A stretch of 64,000 bases of DNA from Mytilus galloprovincialis (GCF_965363235.1 NC_134845.1:31126524-31190523), one strand, 5' to 3'. Shown: positions 23,494 through 35,657, counted from the stretch's first letter. The notes: a model not told the origin generated them from the sequence alone. A program made the numbers and translations.

Positions 23494-24120
23494 GTCAACG
23501 CTTGATAATCGAGAACGACAAGGGGTTATTCACCGGTGAATAACAGGGTTGTTCAATGGAGGCTTCTATTTGTCGATGTTATTCACCGGAGAATAATAAA
23601 TGGAGGCTGCAATGTATTAGGGTTATTCATCGCTTCTGCCTATCTTTGAAAAAAACAACATCGAAATTAAACTATGACACGTGATACCGTATTAGCCAAT
23701 CAAATTTTACTCTGTAATATAAGGTATGATAATAACATTTGTACGTTACTACTTGTTATCCCCTTAATTAGTTCTAATTAACATTTTTGACCTTCACTTC
23801 ACATTTTCTTAATGTCAACACTTGATAATCGAGAACGACAAGGTTAATTCACCGGTGAATAATAGGGTTGTAAGATGGAGGCTTTTGTTTGTCGAGGTTA
23901 TTCACCGGAGAATAATAGATTGAGGCTGCAATTTGTTAAGGTCATCGCTTCTGCCTATTTAAAAAAACAACATCGAAATTAAACTATGACACGTGATTCC
24001 GTATAAGGCAATCAAGTTTTACTATATAATATAAGGTATGATAATAAAATTTGAACGTTACTACTTGCTGTCCCCTTAATTAGGTCAAATTTACATTTTT
24101 GACCTTCATGTCACATTTTT
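23494..24120. repeat. tandem duplication, period 320 bases
   Basis: Unit 1 starts at 23494 (GTCAACGCTTGATAATCGAG), unit 2 at 23814 (GTCAACACTTGATAATCGAG). They are collinear throughout, with small indels. Each contains TTATTCACCGGTGAATAA-type palindromes and a TATTCACCGGAGAATA near-palindrome. Confidence 0.85.
23525..23544. repeat. perfect 20-bp palindrome
   Basis: GTTATTCACCGGTGAATAAC equals its own reverse complement. Unit 2 keeps the inner 14 bases (ATTCACCGGTGAAT). Confidence 0.9.
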
Positions 24121-24379
24121 TTAAATATAATTACGTGCTGTAGCTTACTTTTATCCTTACAAAGTCTTTGTCCATTTCATACTTATGTGGTATGCAATGT
24201 GCTTTTCTTTCTGTTGAAAGTGCATTGAATATGCAGAATAATTTTCTATTACAAAAACACGTTTATTTTTTGTGAAAATTTGCAAGCATCCTCATTATTT
24301 GACTAACACTTATATTTTTTCAGGTACACGCTTATGTGGGTTTAACTATGGAATATTATGCAACTGATACATTGTATAA

Positions 24380-24605
24380 AAGAGGGGCGAAAGATATAAG
24401 AGGGACAGTCAAACTCATAGATCGAAGTAAACTGACAACGCCATGGCTAAAAGAAAAGAGAAAATCTATCAAGTAATAGAACACAAAACACAACATAGAA
24501 AATTAAAGACTAAGCAACACAAACCCCACTAAAACTGGGGATAATCTTAGGTGCTCCAGAAGGGCTAGTAGATCCTGCTTCACATGTAAATGATATCTTG
24601 TGTTA
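24380..24605 (+). repeat. dispersed repeat (GGGGCGAAAGATATAAGAGG family)
   Basis: Counterpart of 11849-12070, here with a clearer GATAATCTTAGGTGCTCCAG end. Confidence 0.65.
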
Positions 24606-25365
24606 AAGAAAATTTTGAAACTTATTATTTGTATTACATGTATTTCATAGTCGAACAAATATTAAAATTGGTATATCGCCATAAGTAGTGGTTGATAATA
24701 ATGTGTTTTAAAATGTTGCAACAGTATTTAGTAAACTTTTAAATTCAGTGACCGTGTCAACGAAGCTGTCTAAGGACTAAAACGCGTTTTTTGATGGTTT
24801 CAGGTCACTAATCCTAATCCTAATCCTAAGTCAGATCTACGAAAGTGTCTTTATATTATATCAATATGATCAATCTGATCTTAGAGGTAGAATACATACA
24901 TGTTTTTTTATGATGGTCTTACAGTAAGGATTTTCTAAATCGACATAGACACACCAAATATGTCCTTTTGTCAGTTTTTGAAGATTTTGTTGTATGAAGA
25001 TACGTGTACGATCCAATATGTCATCCTTAATATTATTGTCGCCTCGTTTGATAGCCTGCTAAAAACGTTACCGTAAGGTTATTTACTTCGGCAAACACAT
25101 ACTCAAAAGATTAGTTTACATATTATAACCATATTTTACACAAACTTTTAAATTCATTAATAAAAACACTATACAAAGTATAATACTGTTAATCAAGCTA
25201 AACAAACTATTCTTCAATCTATGATTTTGTAAAGATTCAATTGTGCTGAATTTTTTTTAATATGTAGACTAATTATTCGATAAAATACTTCTATGTAATG
25301 ACAAGAAACGTTAAAAGTATTAAGTTTAGTTTTTGGAACACTAATTATGTTACAAGTACTTTATA
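24606..25365. other. non-coding stretch
   Basis: Three CCTAAT units at about 24810 are a short microsatellite. No gene. Confidence 0.5.
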
Positions 25366-25510
25366 AGTAAGAAGATGTAGTATGAGTGCTAATGAGGCAA
25401 CTCTCATGTATAAAAAGTAAATAATTATAGGTCAGGTCAAAGTATGACCTTCAACGCAAACCCTCGACAGATACCGATCAGCAACCTATGAAATGTTTGA
25501 ACAAGACATG
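25366..25510 (+). repeat. diverged copy of the GATATAGGAAGATGTGG family
   Basis: AAGAAGATGTAGTATGAGTG, CAACTCTCATG, AATTATAGGTCAGGTCAAAG and GACCTTCAACGC in the expected order. Confidence 0.6.
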
Positions 25511-26257
25511 CGACCGATATTTGTGTAACATTATAAGATATAAAAGCACACTTTAAATTACCAATTGGAATGGCTTAACCCGATCAAAAGTTCATTGCTT
25601 TTCTATATGCAAAACAATCTGCAACGGGCATCCATCGTACCTCTCAAAATATTATGTTTTATGGATTAACAACTATACATGAGGAAACTACACTAAAGTA
25701 ACAACGATTGGTTGATAACTTGTTTGATAATTGTGTCTGAGGAAACTAGACTAGGGTAACATAGAGTGGTCATTAAATGTTTGCCTATTGGGTATGAGGA
25801 AACTATACTGGAGTAACAAAATTGTTTTGATTAGTTGTGTGATAAATGTGTCTGAGGAAACTAGACTAGGGTAACATAGAGTGGTCATTGAATGTTTGCC
25901 TATTGTGTATGAGGAAACTATACTGGAGTAACAACATTGTTTTCATTAGTTGTGTGCCAATTGTGTGTGAGGAAACTATACTACAGTAACAAAGATTGAC
26001 TAATTGATTAATTGACAATTTTTTATTTGGAAACTATATTAGAGTAACAAAGATTGGTTGATTGATTAATTGACAATTTTTTATTTGGAAACTATATTAG
26101 AGTAACAAAGATTGGTTGATTGCTAATTGTGTCTGAGGAAACTACCCTAGAGTAACACAGACCGGTCAATTAAATGTATGACAATTGTGTATGAGGAAAC
26201 TACATTTGAGTAAAAAAGTTTGGTTGATGGATTGATTGACATTTGTGCATGAGAAAA

Positions 26258-26462
26258 CTATACTTGATATTTATTTTTCAGTCATTAATGTTGGAACAGA
26301 TTATGCCGTTAGTTTGTTTGTTTGTATTTGATAGTTTTCATTTAGGGCTGACACTGCGGTTTCAGGTTGTTGACCTACAGTTGTTAATTTCTTTGTCAGT
26401 TGGTCTCTTGTAAAGAGTTGTCTTATTGGCAATCATACCACATCTTCTTTTATCTATATGGA
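26258..26462 (-). mobile_element. GATATAGGAAGATGTGG-family element inserted in the minisatellite
   Basis: About 187 bases (26267-26453) replace nothing in the unit. CTATACTTG before and CTATATGGAG after look like a duplicated target. Contains GTTGTCTTATTGGCAATCAT and ACCACATCTTCTTTTATC. Confidence 0.65.
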
Positions 26463-26646
26463 GTAATAAGGATTAGTTGAATGATTGCCAGTTGTGCATG
26501 AGAAAACTATATTGGAGTAACAAACAATGATCGATTGATTGATTGACAACTGTTCATGAAGAAACTATACTGGAGTGTCAAAGATTTGTTGATTAATTGA
26601 TTGACAGCTGAGGAAGAAGAAACTATACTTTAGTAACAAAGATCAG

Positions 26647-27156
26647 TTAAGGGGGTTCGCGGGTCTAATATTTATTTATTTAATATAGGATTTCGCTATA
26701 TTTTTCTATAAATGAACTTTATCTTATACTTAATAGAAAAATGAAATAAAAAAATGGGGTCACCTTTCATTTTCGCTCACTATCTGCCTTCGAAAGAATC
26801 ATACATTTTTGTTAATGTCCTTTTTTCTGTAGAACTAATAGAAGAAATAAACGTAATATCGAAATAAAAAAAGAACTAAATTACAGAAATCGTTTAAATT
26901 TTATAATTATTTAGTTTATGTACTGCTTATTCAAAAACAACAATAAAAAATATAGGTCACCGAGGAGTTAAAAGAGATATTTTAATTTTAATGCCAAAAA
27001 ATGGCATTTTTGCACCAAAGGGAGATAATTTGGAACTTTTTCATTGATATCTACATTTTAAAAGTCACCTGGGGCCAATTAAAAAAATGTAAAATATGTA
27101 ATGAAAGATAAATGTTTAGTTTTTTTCTAAAAAATTATACCCGAGAGCCTCCTTAA
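26647..27156. mobile_element. 502-bp piggyBac-like MITE with TTAA target duplication, copy B
   Basis: TTAA at 26647-26650 and 27153-27156 flanks ends GGGGGTTCGCGGGTCTAAT and (inverted) GGAGGCTCTCGGGTATAAT. Removing it restores a normal minisatellite unit (AAAGATCAGTTAATTGACTG). Collinear with copy A. Confidence 0.9.
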
Positions 27157-27653
27157 TTGACTGACAATGTTCATGAGTACACTACCCTAGACTATACTAG
27201 AGTAACAAAGATTTGTTGATTTAGTGACAATGTGTCAGAGGAAACTATACTAGATTAGCAATGATTTGTTAATTGATTGACAATGTGAATGAGGAAAGTA
27301 TTTTAGAGAAACAAAGATTGGTTGATTGATTTCCAATGTGCATAAGAAAACTACACTAGAGTAACAATGATTGATTGATTGATTGACAATGTGCATGAGA
27401 AAACTAAACTAGAGTAACAATGATTGGTTGATTGATTGACAATGTGCATTAGAAAAATACACCAGAGTAACTAAGATTAATTGATTGAGTGACAATGTGC
27501 ACGTGCATGAGTACACTATACTAGAGTAACTAAGATTGGTTGATTGATTGACAATGTGTATGAGTAAACTACACTAGAGTAACTAAGATTGGTTGATTGA
27601 GTGACAATGTTGGTTGATTGATTGACAATGTTCACGAGGAAACTACACCAGAG

Positions 27654-27863
27654 TACTGTAAATTCAGAAATGATTGCGATAATTTTATTATTGCGAAAAA
27701 TGCGCCAGGGTTATAATCGCGATAATTTAAACTCGCATTTTGAAATATTTTATATGAATACAAAAGGATTTTTCTCAATATCGCAAAGATTATAATCGCA
27801 TTTGAGTCTAAAATGACGAAATCGCAATAATAAGTGCACGCAATAATTTCTGAATTTACAGTA
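27654..27863. mobile_element. 206-bp MITE with TA target duplication
   Basis: 27656-27861 begins CTGTAAATTCAGAAATGATT and ends with the near-complement AATAATTTCTGAATTTACAG. TA lies on both sides, and excision restores GAGTAACTAAG of the minisatellite unit. TA choice suggests the Tc1/mariner superfamily. Internal TGCGATAATTT-type words recur. Confidence 0.9.
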
Positions 27864-28012
27864 ACTAAGATTGGTTGATTGTTTGACAATGTGCATGAGG
27901 AAACTACACCAGAGTTACTAATATTGGTCGATTGATTGACAATGTGCATGAGGAAATTAAACCAGAGTAAGTAAGATTGGTTGATTGATTGGCAATAAGC
28001 ACGAGGAAAAAG

Positions 28013-28356
28013 TAAAATCACAAAAATACTGAACTTAGAGGAAAATCTAATCGAAAGGTCCATAATCACATGGCATAATCAAATAACAAAACACATCAAA
28101 AACGAATGGACAAGAACTGTCATATTCCTGACTTGGTACAGGCATTTTCAAATGTAGAAAATGGTGGATTAAACCAGGTTTTATAGCGCTAACTCAATCA
28201 CTTTGATGACAGTCTCATCAAATTCCGTGATATTTACAACGATGCGTGAACTAAACAGACATAATAAATAAAATAGTCAAAATATGGGTACAGCAGTCAT
28301 CATCGTGTAACAATTTTAAAAGGAACAATTTAACAGAACACAAAAACATCTCTACA
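28013..28356 (+). mobile_element. TTGGTACAGGCATTTTC-family element inserted in the minisatellite
   Basis: Starts AAGTAAAATCACAAAAATAC and continues through CTGACTTGGTACAGGCATTT, TAGCGCTAACTCAATCAC and ACGATGCGTGAAC. Related copies at 11015, 44445 and 57962. Minisatellite resumes at about 28360. Confidence 0.7.
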
Positions 28357-28619
28357 TAAAACTACACCAGAGTAACCAAGATTGGTTGATTTATTGACAA
28401 TATGCATGAGGAAACTACACCAGAGTAACACTGATTTGTTGACTGATTGACAATGTGCATGAGGAAACTACACCAAGGTAACTAAGATTGGCTGATTAAT
28501 TGTATATGCATTATTTAACTATTATTAAAAATGATAAAAACTATCTGATGGACTCACAAATCGAAAACAAACGAATCTTACAACAATAATAAACTCTTCG
28601 TTTGAACAGATAGCAAATT

Positions 28620-28925
28620 TAAGCTTTGGGATCTCAAAAACATGTTTAACCCCACGGCATTTTTTCGCCTGTCCCAAGTCAGGAGCCTCTGGCCTTTGTC
28701 AGTCTTGTGTGATTTTTTATTTTAGTTTCTTGTGTATATTTGAGTTTAGTATGGCGTCCATTATCACTGAATATATATATTTGTTTAGGGGCCAGCTGAA
28801 GGACGCCTCCGGGTGCATGAGTTTCTCGCTGCATTGAAGATCTATTGCGCACCTTCTGTTGTTGTCTGTTCTATGGTCGGGTTGTTGTCTCTTTGACACA
28901 TTCTCCATTTCCATTCTCAATTTTA
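28620..28925 (-). repeat. dispersed repeat related to the GATATAGGAAGATGTGG family (variant)
   Basis: Contains CTGTCCCAAGTCAGGAGCCT, CTATGGTCGGGTTGTTGTCT and a final CATTCTCCATTTCCATTC. An opposite-strand relative is at 40510-40600. Confidence 0.6.
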
Positions 28926-30005
28926 TTTGGTATTTAACTTGTTATAAGAAATACATCTATACTCAATATTTTACTTTAATGTATCGTTATGTATTTCTAT
29001 GTTTGTCATTCATTTGACTTTATTATGATATTTCTGTCTTTACTCATGATTTCAATTGTTTTTATGTGATGCCAGTTTGATTTGAAGTAAACAATTTGCA
29101 ATGTAAGTATTTTCTGCAGTTTTGTAAAATTGTGAAAGTACATCGTATGCAAAAAATAAATAATAAAGAGTTATTTCCGTTGAGATATCATGTCGGAAAT
29201 ACATCATCAGCGCCATTGTCGAATTATCATGTAGCACACTATGTGTCTTTTAGTCATTTGAGTCGTTTAATTTCTGTCTTGTTGGTATAAAACCCGGCTA
29301 TGTTAGAATGTAAGTATTTAAAGTTTATCATTTAAGAACTCAATCTCAGACAACAAATTAGTTATATTGTATACATGTATACACGGTTGTCATAAGGAAT
29401 GTTTAGAAAAATTATCGTGAAAGAATAAGTAATGTACGTAGGTCAATAATTTTGATTCGATCATAAAATATCTGGTATGAGTTCGTAAAGGAAATCTCAT
29501 CAAGAAAACACATACAAAGTCAATAGATAATATATATTATTAAATTATAAGAACTATTACAAAAAAAAAAATAATTAATCTGTCAAAATCGTCGAAGACA
29601 TGAACAGTATCTAAAAAAAGATATCGCCGTTTTTACAAAAGTACAAATGGTAGCTTTGCATTTCAATGACATAAAAAATGTAAACAAACATGATTCTTTT
29701 CATGATATGAATGACTGAATTACTATTTTGTGAACAATGTCTTTCAATATTTATGTTTTGAATAACTCTCAAAATAAATTAAGTAACTCAATCAAAAGGT
29801 GGGTTTGAATATGATATTTAAGATTACCGTGTTTTTTTAGATGGTTAATATGATCTTGAAAAATCCTGTGTCGCTTATATATCACCGCACACATCATTTA
29901 AAGTGTTAAAATAATTTTACAATTATACAAATTTAATATGTAGTTAGTACAGCAGAATAATTGACTTCGAAGCCTTTTTTCGGTGAACTTTTTTTGTCTG
30001 GGAAG
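28926..30005. other. non-coding stretch
   Basis: Short ORFs only. Palindrome GTATACATGTATAC at about 29370. Confidence 0.45.
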
Positions 30006-30009
30006 AAAC

Positions 30010-30245
30010 TGTAAATAAATATAAGAAGATGTGGCATGGGTGCCAATGAGACAACTCTCCACCCAAGTCACAATTTGTAAACCATTATAGGGCAAAGTAC
30101 GGTCTTAAACAAGGAGCCTTGGCTCACACCGAATAGCAAGTTATAAAGGGCCTCAAAAATGACTGGTTTAAAACTATTCAAACGGGAAAATCAACAGTCT
30201 AATCTATATAAAAAAAACAGAGAAACGAGAAACATATATGAGCCA
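30010..30245 (+). repeat. copy of the GATATAGGAAGATGTGG family
   Basis: TATAAGAAGATGTGGCATGG, GACAACTCTCCACCCAAGTC, CAAGGAGCCTTGGCTCACAC and CAAACGGGAAAATCAACAGT. Confidence 0.75.
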
Positions 30246-31390
30246 CTTCAACCTATAATGTTTTATGCCAATAGGTCTGTTTTTAGTCCGTCGTAACCTG
30301 GCAAGATTATACAAACGGGATTGGAATCTTAGGTTTTTCCGTATATGACAAAGCTACATGTCTTCACGAAATTTTACCAGCCTTGTAAGGATTGTGAATG
30401 AAAGAAGGCACGGATTAGTATGTACTAGGTCGTACGCTAAAGCAATTAGTACAACTTTGTTTTTCAGGCGTCAATATTTTCATGTCATTATTATCAACAA
30501 AGAATGTCTCTTCTTATACATATGATGTTTTAGAATAGTATATACTTTATATATCTATAAGAGGAAGATCCTTGATAATGATTTATATAAGTTCTGGTTA
30601 AATACTCACAAATTTTGCTTAATATCTTTTAAAACTAGATTTTCAAAAGAAAATGATCATTGATTCTGTTGATACCAAATTTGCGGTGTGTGAAAAAGTG
30701 TTGAAAAACATTGATTTCTTTGAAAATTAACAAATAAGGATTTTGTTTTATTAAGGTGTATTTTTGAAATTCCATTTTGATTCAAAGTAATTTAGTTTAG
30801 CCTCCCCTCATTTGTGTTTTGTATTATAAACGTGTATCAATTGTACCAATAAAAACCTGAAGACTCGATACAGGTTATGTATTACGATGCAACTCACAAA
30901 AATAATTGGTATTCAAGTTATACAAGATAGACTAAATGCAAGGTTTTAATGAACAAGTCTGTTTTAACAATTTTCATATTGTAAATCCATTTTGATAGAT
31001 AAATTGTAGCAAAGTAACTTAATTGTGTATTTATTATTTGTAGGTAATTTCCAAACAATATAAAAAAGACTTGAACCAAACCAATTCATGTTTCAATTCA
31101 GAAATCTGTTTCCCGATTATTTGCGATAAGGTGTAACGAGGTCAGCTTTATATGAATGCATGTTTGAGCAGTAACTACAGAAAGCCGATCGATTTCATTA
31201 AGTTACGAGAGTAAGTTTAATATTATCAGTTATTTGATAAATCAATTCATGTCTTCGCTGCATACATTTGAATGCATGTAAACCGTCACACAGGTACTGA
31301 GATAACACTATTACTAATGTTTACTTCTGATATAAATGTATCGGAAGAATTGTAAATTCGTTTCTGTTATCAGTTGGACCAATTACACAA
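30246..31390. other. non-coding stretch
   Basis: A possible donor ACGAGA/GTAAGT near 31206 could end a non-coding exon. Otherwise nothing. Confidence 0.4.
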
Positions 31391-31553
31391 TAAGTATGGA
31401 AACCAGTGTGTGTCACATTGCTTAGGGTTTTATTAATAATTCAGTGAGGGTAGACAGGATTGGAAACATCTTAAGTATGGAAACCAGTGTATGTCAAATT
31501 GCTAAGGGTTTTATCAATAGTTCAGTGCGGGTAGACAGGATTGGACAATAATT
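31391..31553. repeat. 81-bp tandem duplication
   Basis: TAAGTATGGAAACCAGTGTG at 31391 and TAAGTATGGAAACCAGTGTA at 31472; the copies match through GTAGACAGGATTGGA. Confidence 0.88.
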
Positions 31554-32089
31554 GATTATAATGAAAACATATATGTCATAGTTTCCATAAGGAGAGACAT
31601 TTTTTATTATGTTTATTATTTTGTAATAAGTGTTACATATCGCAATTGTATTATCAATTTTACAGTGAATCAATATTGAAACATATTTGGACATGTGATT
31701 CTGTTTACTTCGACATACCTATGGTACATTTTATTTAAAGGATGTTTGTTGCAATTGAAAATAAAAGTATGATGTACGGTATAATATCCTGCGATATACA
31801 TCCTCGTGTATTGCCTTTTATGGTTAAGTAATTTAGTAGAAAGATTAACCTTTCAAAATTTGAATATTATAAGTCTATATTTCGATGGCATACTTTCTTT
31901 CAGTTTCATCTATACGGTACTGTTTTTCACTCATTCATTTTGGTCAATCTTTCATATTTGGTAGCATTTGATATAAGATTTAGAAATCAGTGTTAATCGT
32001 GCGTTTTTTATCAGTCAATAGGTTTATTTTATACTGTTTTAATATTTATTAAACACTAGTATCGTGATTTTTAATATAACATATCTCGT
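31554..32089. other. non-coding stretch
   Basis: No gene or clear repeat. Confidence 0.45.
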
Positions 32090-32109
32090 TGTTATGATGT
32101 AATGCATTT

Positions 32110-32420
32110 TTGTTGTACGAAATAAATGCAACAGTAGTATACAGGTGATCAAAAGTCATAAATTGATGGAGGAAAACAAATCCTGGTTACAAACCAAAAC
32201 CGAAGAAAACAAAGGAACAACAGGAACACCGAAGTGCAACAAAGACACACGCCAACACTTTTTAAGAAAAAAAATATGGTTGTTTAAACCTTGCTTAATG
32301 GCACGCCAAACCTCTCGCTTGATGACAATGTTTCAAAATATCGCTTAAAAACTACGTGACAGAATTAAAACACAAACACTCGCAAGAACATGCATAAAAG
32401 AGAAACGCACACACACATAT
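32110..32420 (-). repeat. dispersed repeat (inverse of the 12400-12860 family)
   Basis: AACAGTAGTATACAGGTGAT, CAAAAGTCATAAATTGATGG, and an ACAAACCAAAACCGAAGAAA run. The small ORF at 32145 lies in it and is not a gene. Confidence 0.6.
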
Positions 32421-33360
32421 AAAAGTAGTCGACACAACATGCAAACCGCAGAACTAAATAGTCAACCAACGATAACAATCTCATTTAAATTCGATGTTCT
32501 GATACGCTACACGGTAATCAGAAATTATGGTTTTAATGAGATTGCCAACGATCAGAGGATACAAAAAACAAAATGTGATGTTTGTTCTTTATGGGTCAAT
32601 GCTTGGAATTTAATGAATTCGTCCATGATGTTAGAATATAGTATAGGCAGAGTTTAATTGGGTAATGTAGTTTTTTTTTATCGTCATAACATTTAAGTGC
32701 TATGTCTACGTTTTGATGTAAATATGTTTTTTGAACTTATACAATAAAGGTGTCCTGCAAGAAATGTCATCGTCTCGTTTTCATTGAGCAGGCATTGAAT
32801 GAAGATGGAATTACTAAGTAAATCCAATATTACAGCAGAGCAAATGATGTTTGGCGCATATTAAAAATATCGATTGTAGTGTGCAGTGTAGTTTTTTTTT
32901 TCTTATGTCATACAATCAACCCTACCTAAATCAATATAATAACAAAACATACATAAAAAAACACAAAAATAAATGTCGGGTCAGATTATTCGAAAAAAAA
33001 ACGTTTCTGCTTCAGCTTGAAAAATTTCAAACATCCAAAATGGTAGTAAAGCAAATGCTATTTACAAATATTATGTATAACAAAAAGGTTGTGTGAGGTA
33101 ATTTCCGTTTGCATGATAACAGTTCTCAAAGCAACTTAAATTTTCTTTGGTGGCGTATTACAGGTTTTTTAACGGATTAACGATTTCCAACTAGGACCTA
33201 TGGCTAAAACTGGTTTAAGTTTCTCCTTGGTTAAAATTCAACATTTGCATAGGGCAGAACCTTATCATTGTATGGTTTTTACATATATCCAATGATACGT
33301 TAAACGCTTGTATGTTCCCATGTATACAGAAATTGTCAACAGAAGTGTTTTCAAATAGTT
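32421..33360. other. non-coding stretch
   Basis: ORFs at 32439 and 32851 have no recognisable domain or splice context. Confidence 0.4.
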
Positions 33361-33362
33361 AT

Positions 33363-33757
33363 CAAAGGTACCAGGATTATAATTTAGTACGCCAGACGCG
33401 CGTTTCGTCTACATAAGACTCATCAGTGACGCTCATATCAAAATATTTATAAAGCCAAACAATTACAAAGTTGAAGAGCATTGAGGATACAAAATTCCAA
33501 AAAGTTGTGCCAAATACGGCTAAGGAAATCTATGCCTGGATTAAGAAAATCCTTAGTTTTTCGAAAAATTTAAACTTTTGTCTACATGAAATTTATAAAA
33601 AAAAAATGACCACATTATTGATATTCATGTCAACACCGACGTGTTGACTACTGGACTGGTGATACCCTCGGGGACGAAACGTCCACCAGCAGTGGCATCG
33701 ACCCAGTGGTGTAAATAGTTATCAAAGGTACCAGGATTATAATTTAGTACGCCATAA
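33363..33757 (-). repeat. ACGAAACGCGCGTCTGG-core repeat, long minus copy plus a partial second end
   Basis: AAGGTACCAGGATTATAATT and CGCCAGACGCGCGTTTCGTC, through AAGTTGAAGAGCATTGAGGA to GGGACGAAACGTCCACCAGC. The first ~35 bases recur at 33719-33755, so a second copy was tandem or nested. Confidence 0.75.
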
Positions 33758-33769
33758 AACTGTTCAGCA

Positions 33770-34150
33770 AGGTTATGAAGTAAAACGACTGAAATTTGGG
33801 AGTGATTTCATTCATGAGCTTCTTATAGAGAATGAAATGAAGTTAGCCATATCTTTTGACTTCACGTTCCGCTACATAGATTTTTTTTACGTCCTCTTAC
33901 TAAATATTTCAATGTTTGGTGACTATGTTTAATACATTTATCCCCTCAAATTTGGATAAAGATACTTCAGATACAGTTAAATAATTCGTATATCTTGACT
34001 GGCCTGTAGAAATTGACATCGATGGTCGATTGTGGACAACATTTTTACAACGAATCAGAACATTTCAGTGTTTCAAGTGTGAACTTTCAATTTTATCTAA
34101 CAAATTCCTGCAGCACAAGCTACTTCTGCCTCTGTTGTACTACCAGTTGT
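33770..34150 (+). pseudogene. decayed reverse-transcriptase fragment of a retroelement
   Basis: In shifting frames I read FDFTFRYIDFF (a degraded F-x-YIDD catalytic block), YIYP, LDWPVEIDIDGRLWT and IPAAQATSASVV, in the order found in reverse-transcriptase ORFs common in bivalve genomes. Multiple stops and frameshifts show it is dead. Class uncertain (possibly Penelope-like). Confidence 0.55.
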
Positions 34151-35650
34151 ATGTTATAAATATCAACATTGAATAAATGTTAAATGTTGGTGAACTTGTG
34201 TTGTCTTTAATTAAGCTTATAAGATATATGTTACAGCTACTACTATAATGATTCGTTATCTTCTTCATAATTTTAATTAACTATATCAGCCACTGCAGTT
34301 TCATATGCAGTTGCACAAATAACTTTTTCATAGAGCTTAATGTAGAGAGCTTGAACTTAAATTAAAATTTCTTATATCAAACTTCTGTTGATTCACCTAG
34401 CCCAATCCTAACCCAATTTGACCTCAACTGGGTGTAAAAATAATAATGGCCGTTTGATTTTAGCTTTAAAATGACATTGTTGGAAATCAGTGTTCCATTA
34501 TCTAACGAGATATTTGAGAGATATTCTAGAGAATGCGTCCAAATTTTCTTCTACCGACCAATTAAGTACTATGTTTTAATAGTATAAATGATCATATGAC
34601 ACTGTCGTGCAGCCATACCTGTATCTTGATATCAGTGGTTTGATAATATTGAATTTATGTGTATAAACACTTTGTGAATTCTTACTTACAGGTATAGTTT
34701 TTATTACTTTTTTTCAAATTGCGTTACAGAAGGGGTTTCTAAAATGCAAGAAAAAGAATATGCATTTAAAGTTGGCTTCAACAAATAGCACACATATTGT
34801 TCATCTTACTTTTCTTAAAAGAAAAGCACACACAAGGGACTGTGTTATATTTAAACTATACATATTAAAAAGGTAACTCTTTTTCCTTACCTGTTATGAT
34901 GGTTAACATTTGATCATTCATGCTATTACAAAACTTATATATTTTCGTAAAATAAAAAAGACATTTCAAGCCTTGACACTTTTATTTTTCATATATATTT
35001 GTGTATATAAAAATATCTATGCTCTCAAATTGCAAAGACAAATATCATACAGACGACCATTTTATAAATCTAAGGTTGGAAGTTTTCCTGTTTTTTTTTT
35101 CTTGCCAAGATTTACAGGTCAAATAGGGCTTTGCAGTACTCCCTTCTCCCCTCCCCCCAAAAAAGGACAACCCATAAAATAAACGTGTGTATACAAGTTC
35201 AAGTTTTATTCGGTGTCCATGCTTTCATCATCAGGACTAACATGGCCTTCGGACTAATAATAGGATTCATGTATATTTGATAAAACAGTTTAAGCCTGCC
35301 AATTAATGACTTCTGATATTGAAAACACCATAGTTTAAGGCAAATGCGAATGCATTTATTAAATAAAAAAATAATCCATGACTTGTCATTTTAGGGACAC
35401 AAACAAATCACCCCAATTTCATGCAAAAAATGATGATAACGAAGTTTTTGTATAGTTTCCTTTAAAAAAAAGGTGTGGCAACCTGACCACTTGGTGTTCT
35501 CGTATTAATCTGTCCAATTTTCACTTTAAATGATTTCTTTTCAAATATCGTCTGGTCTTACATTTCTCAGCAAGTCGGAAAAAAGTTAAATTCATTGTGA
35601 TTGAAGGTATCTCACTTTTAAATCTTTCAGTTAAGCTGACAATTAGGACG
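34151..35650. other. non-coding stretch
   Basis: The ORF at 34910-35182 spans T-rich and C/A-rich low complexity and has no family features. No gene called. Confidence 0.4.
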
Positions 35651-35657
35651 CACTTAA

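Larger units (their letters stand above)
25679..28505 (+). repeat. 53-bp minisatellite, roughly 30 units, broken by several transposon insertions
   Basis: The unit reads TGAGGAAACTACACTAGAGT then AACAAAGATTGGTTGATTGA then TTGACAATGTGCA. The left part shows a dimeric higher-order repeat (starts at 25739 and 25854, period 115). Insertions at about 26267-26453, 26651-27152, 27656-27861 and 28013-28356 interrupt units. The 145-codon minus-strand ORF at 27632-28069 spans repeat and MITE and is not a gene. Confidence 0.88.

Noticed and set aside
24806-24830. Telomere-like CCTAAT repeats
   Set aside because: Three units only, and the unit is not the metazoan CCCTAA.
27632-28069. 145-codon minus-strand ORF
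   Set aside because: It runs across minisatellite units, a MITE and a dispersed repeat; composition follows the repeats and no domain is visible.
25679-28505. CRISPR-like spaced repeats
   Set aside because: Units are contiguous and diverged with no unique spacers, and the genome is eukaryotic.
34910-35182. 90-codon ORF with a hydrophobic start
   Set aside because: Crosses T-rich and C/A-rich low complexity, with no splice signals, domain or repeat homologue to support it.
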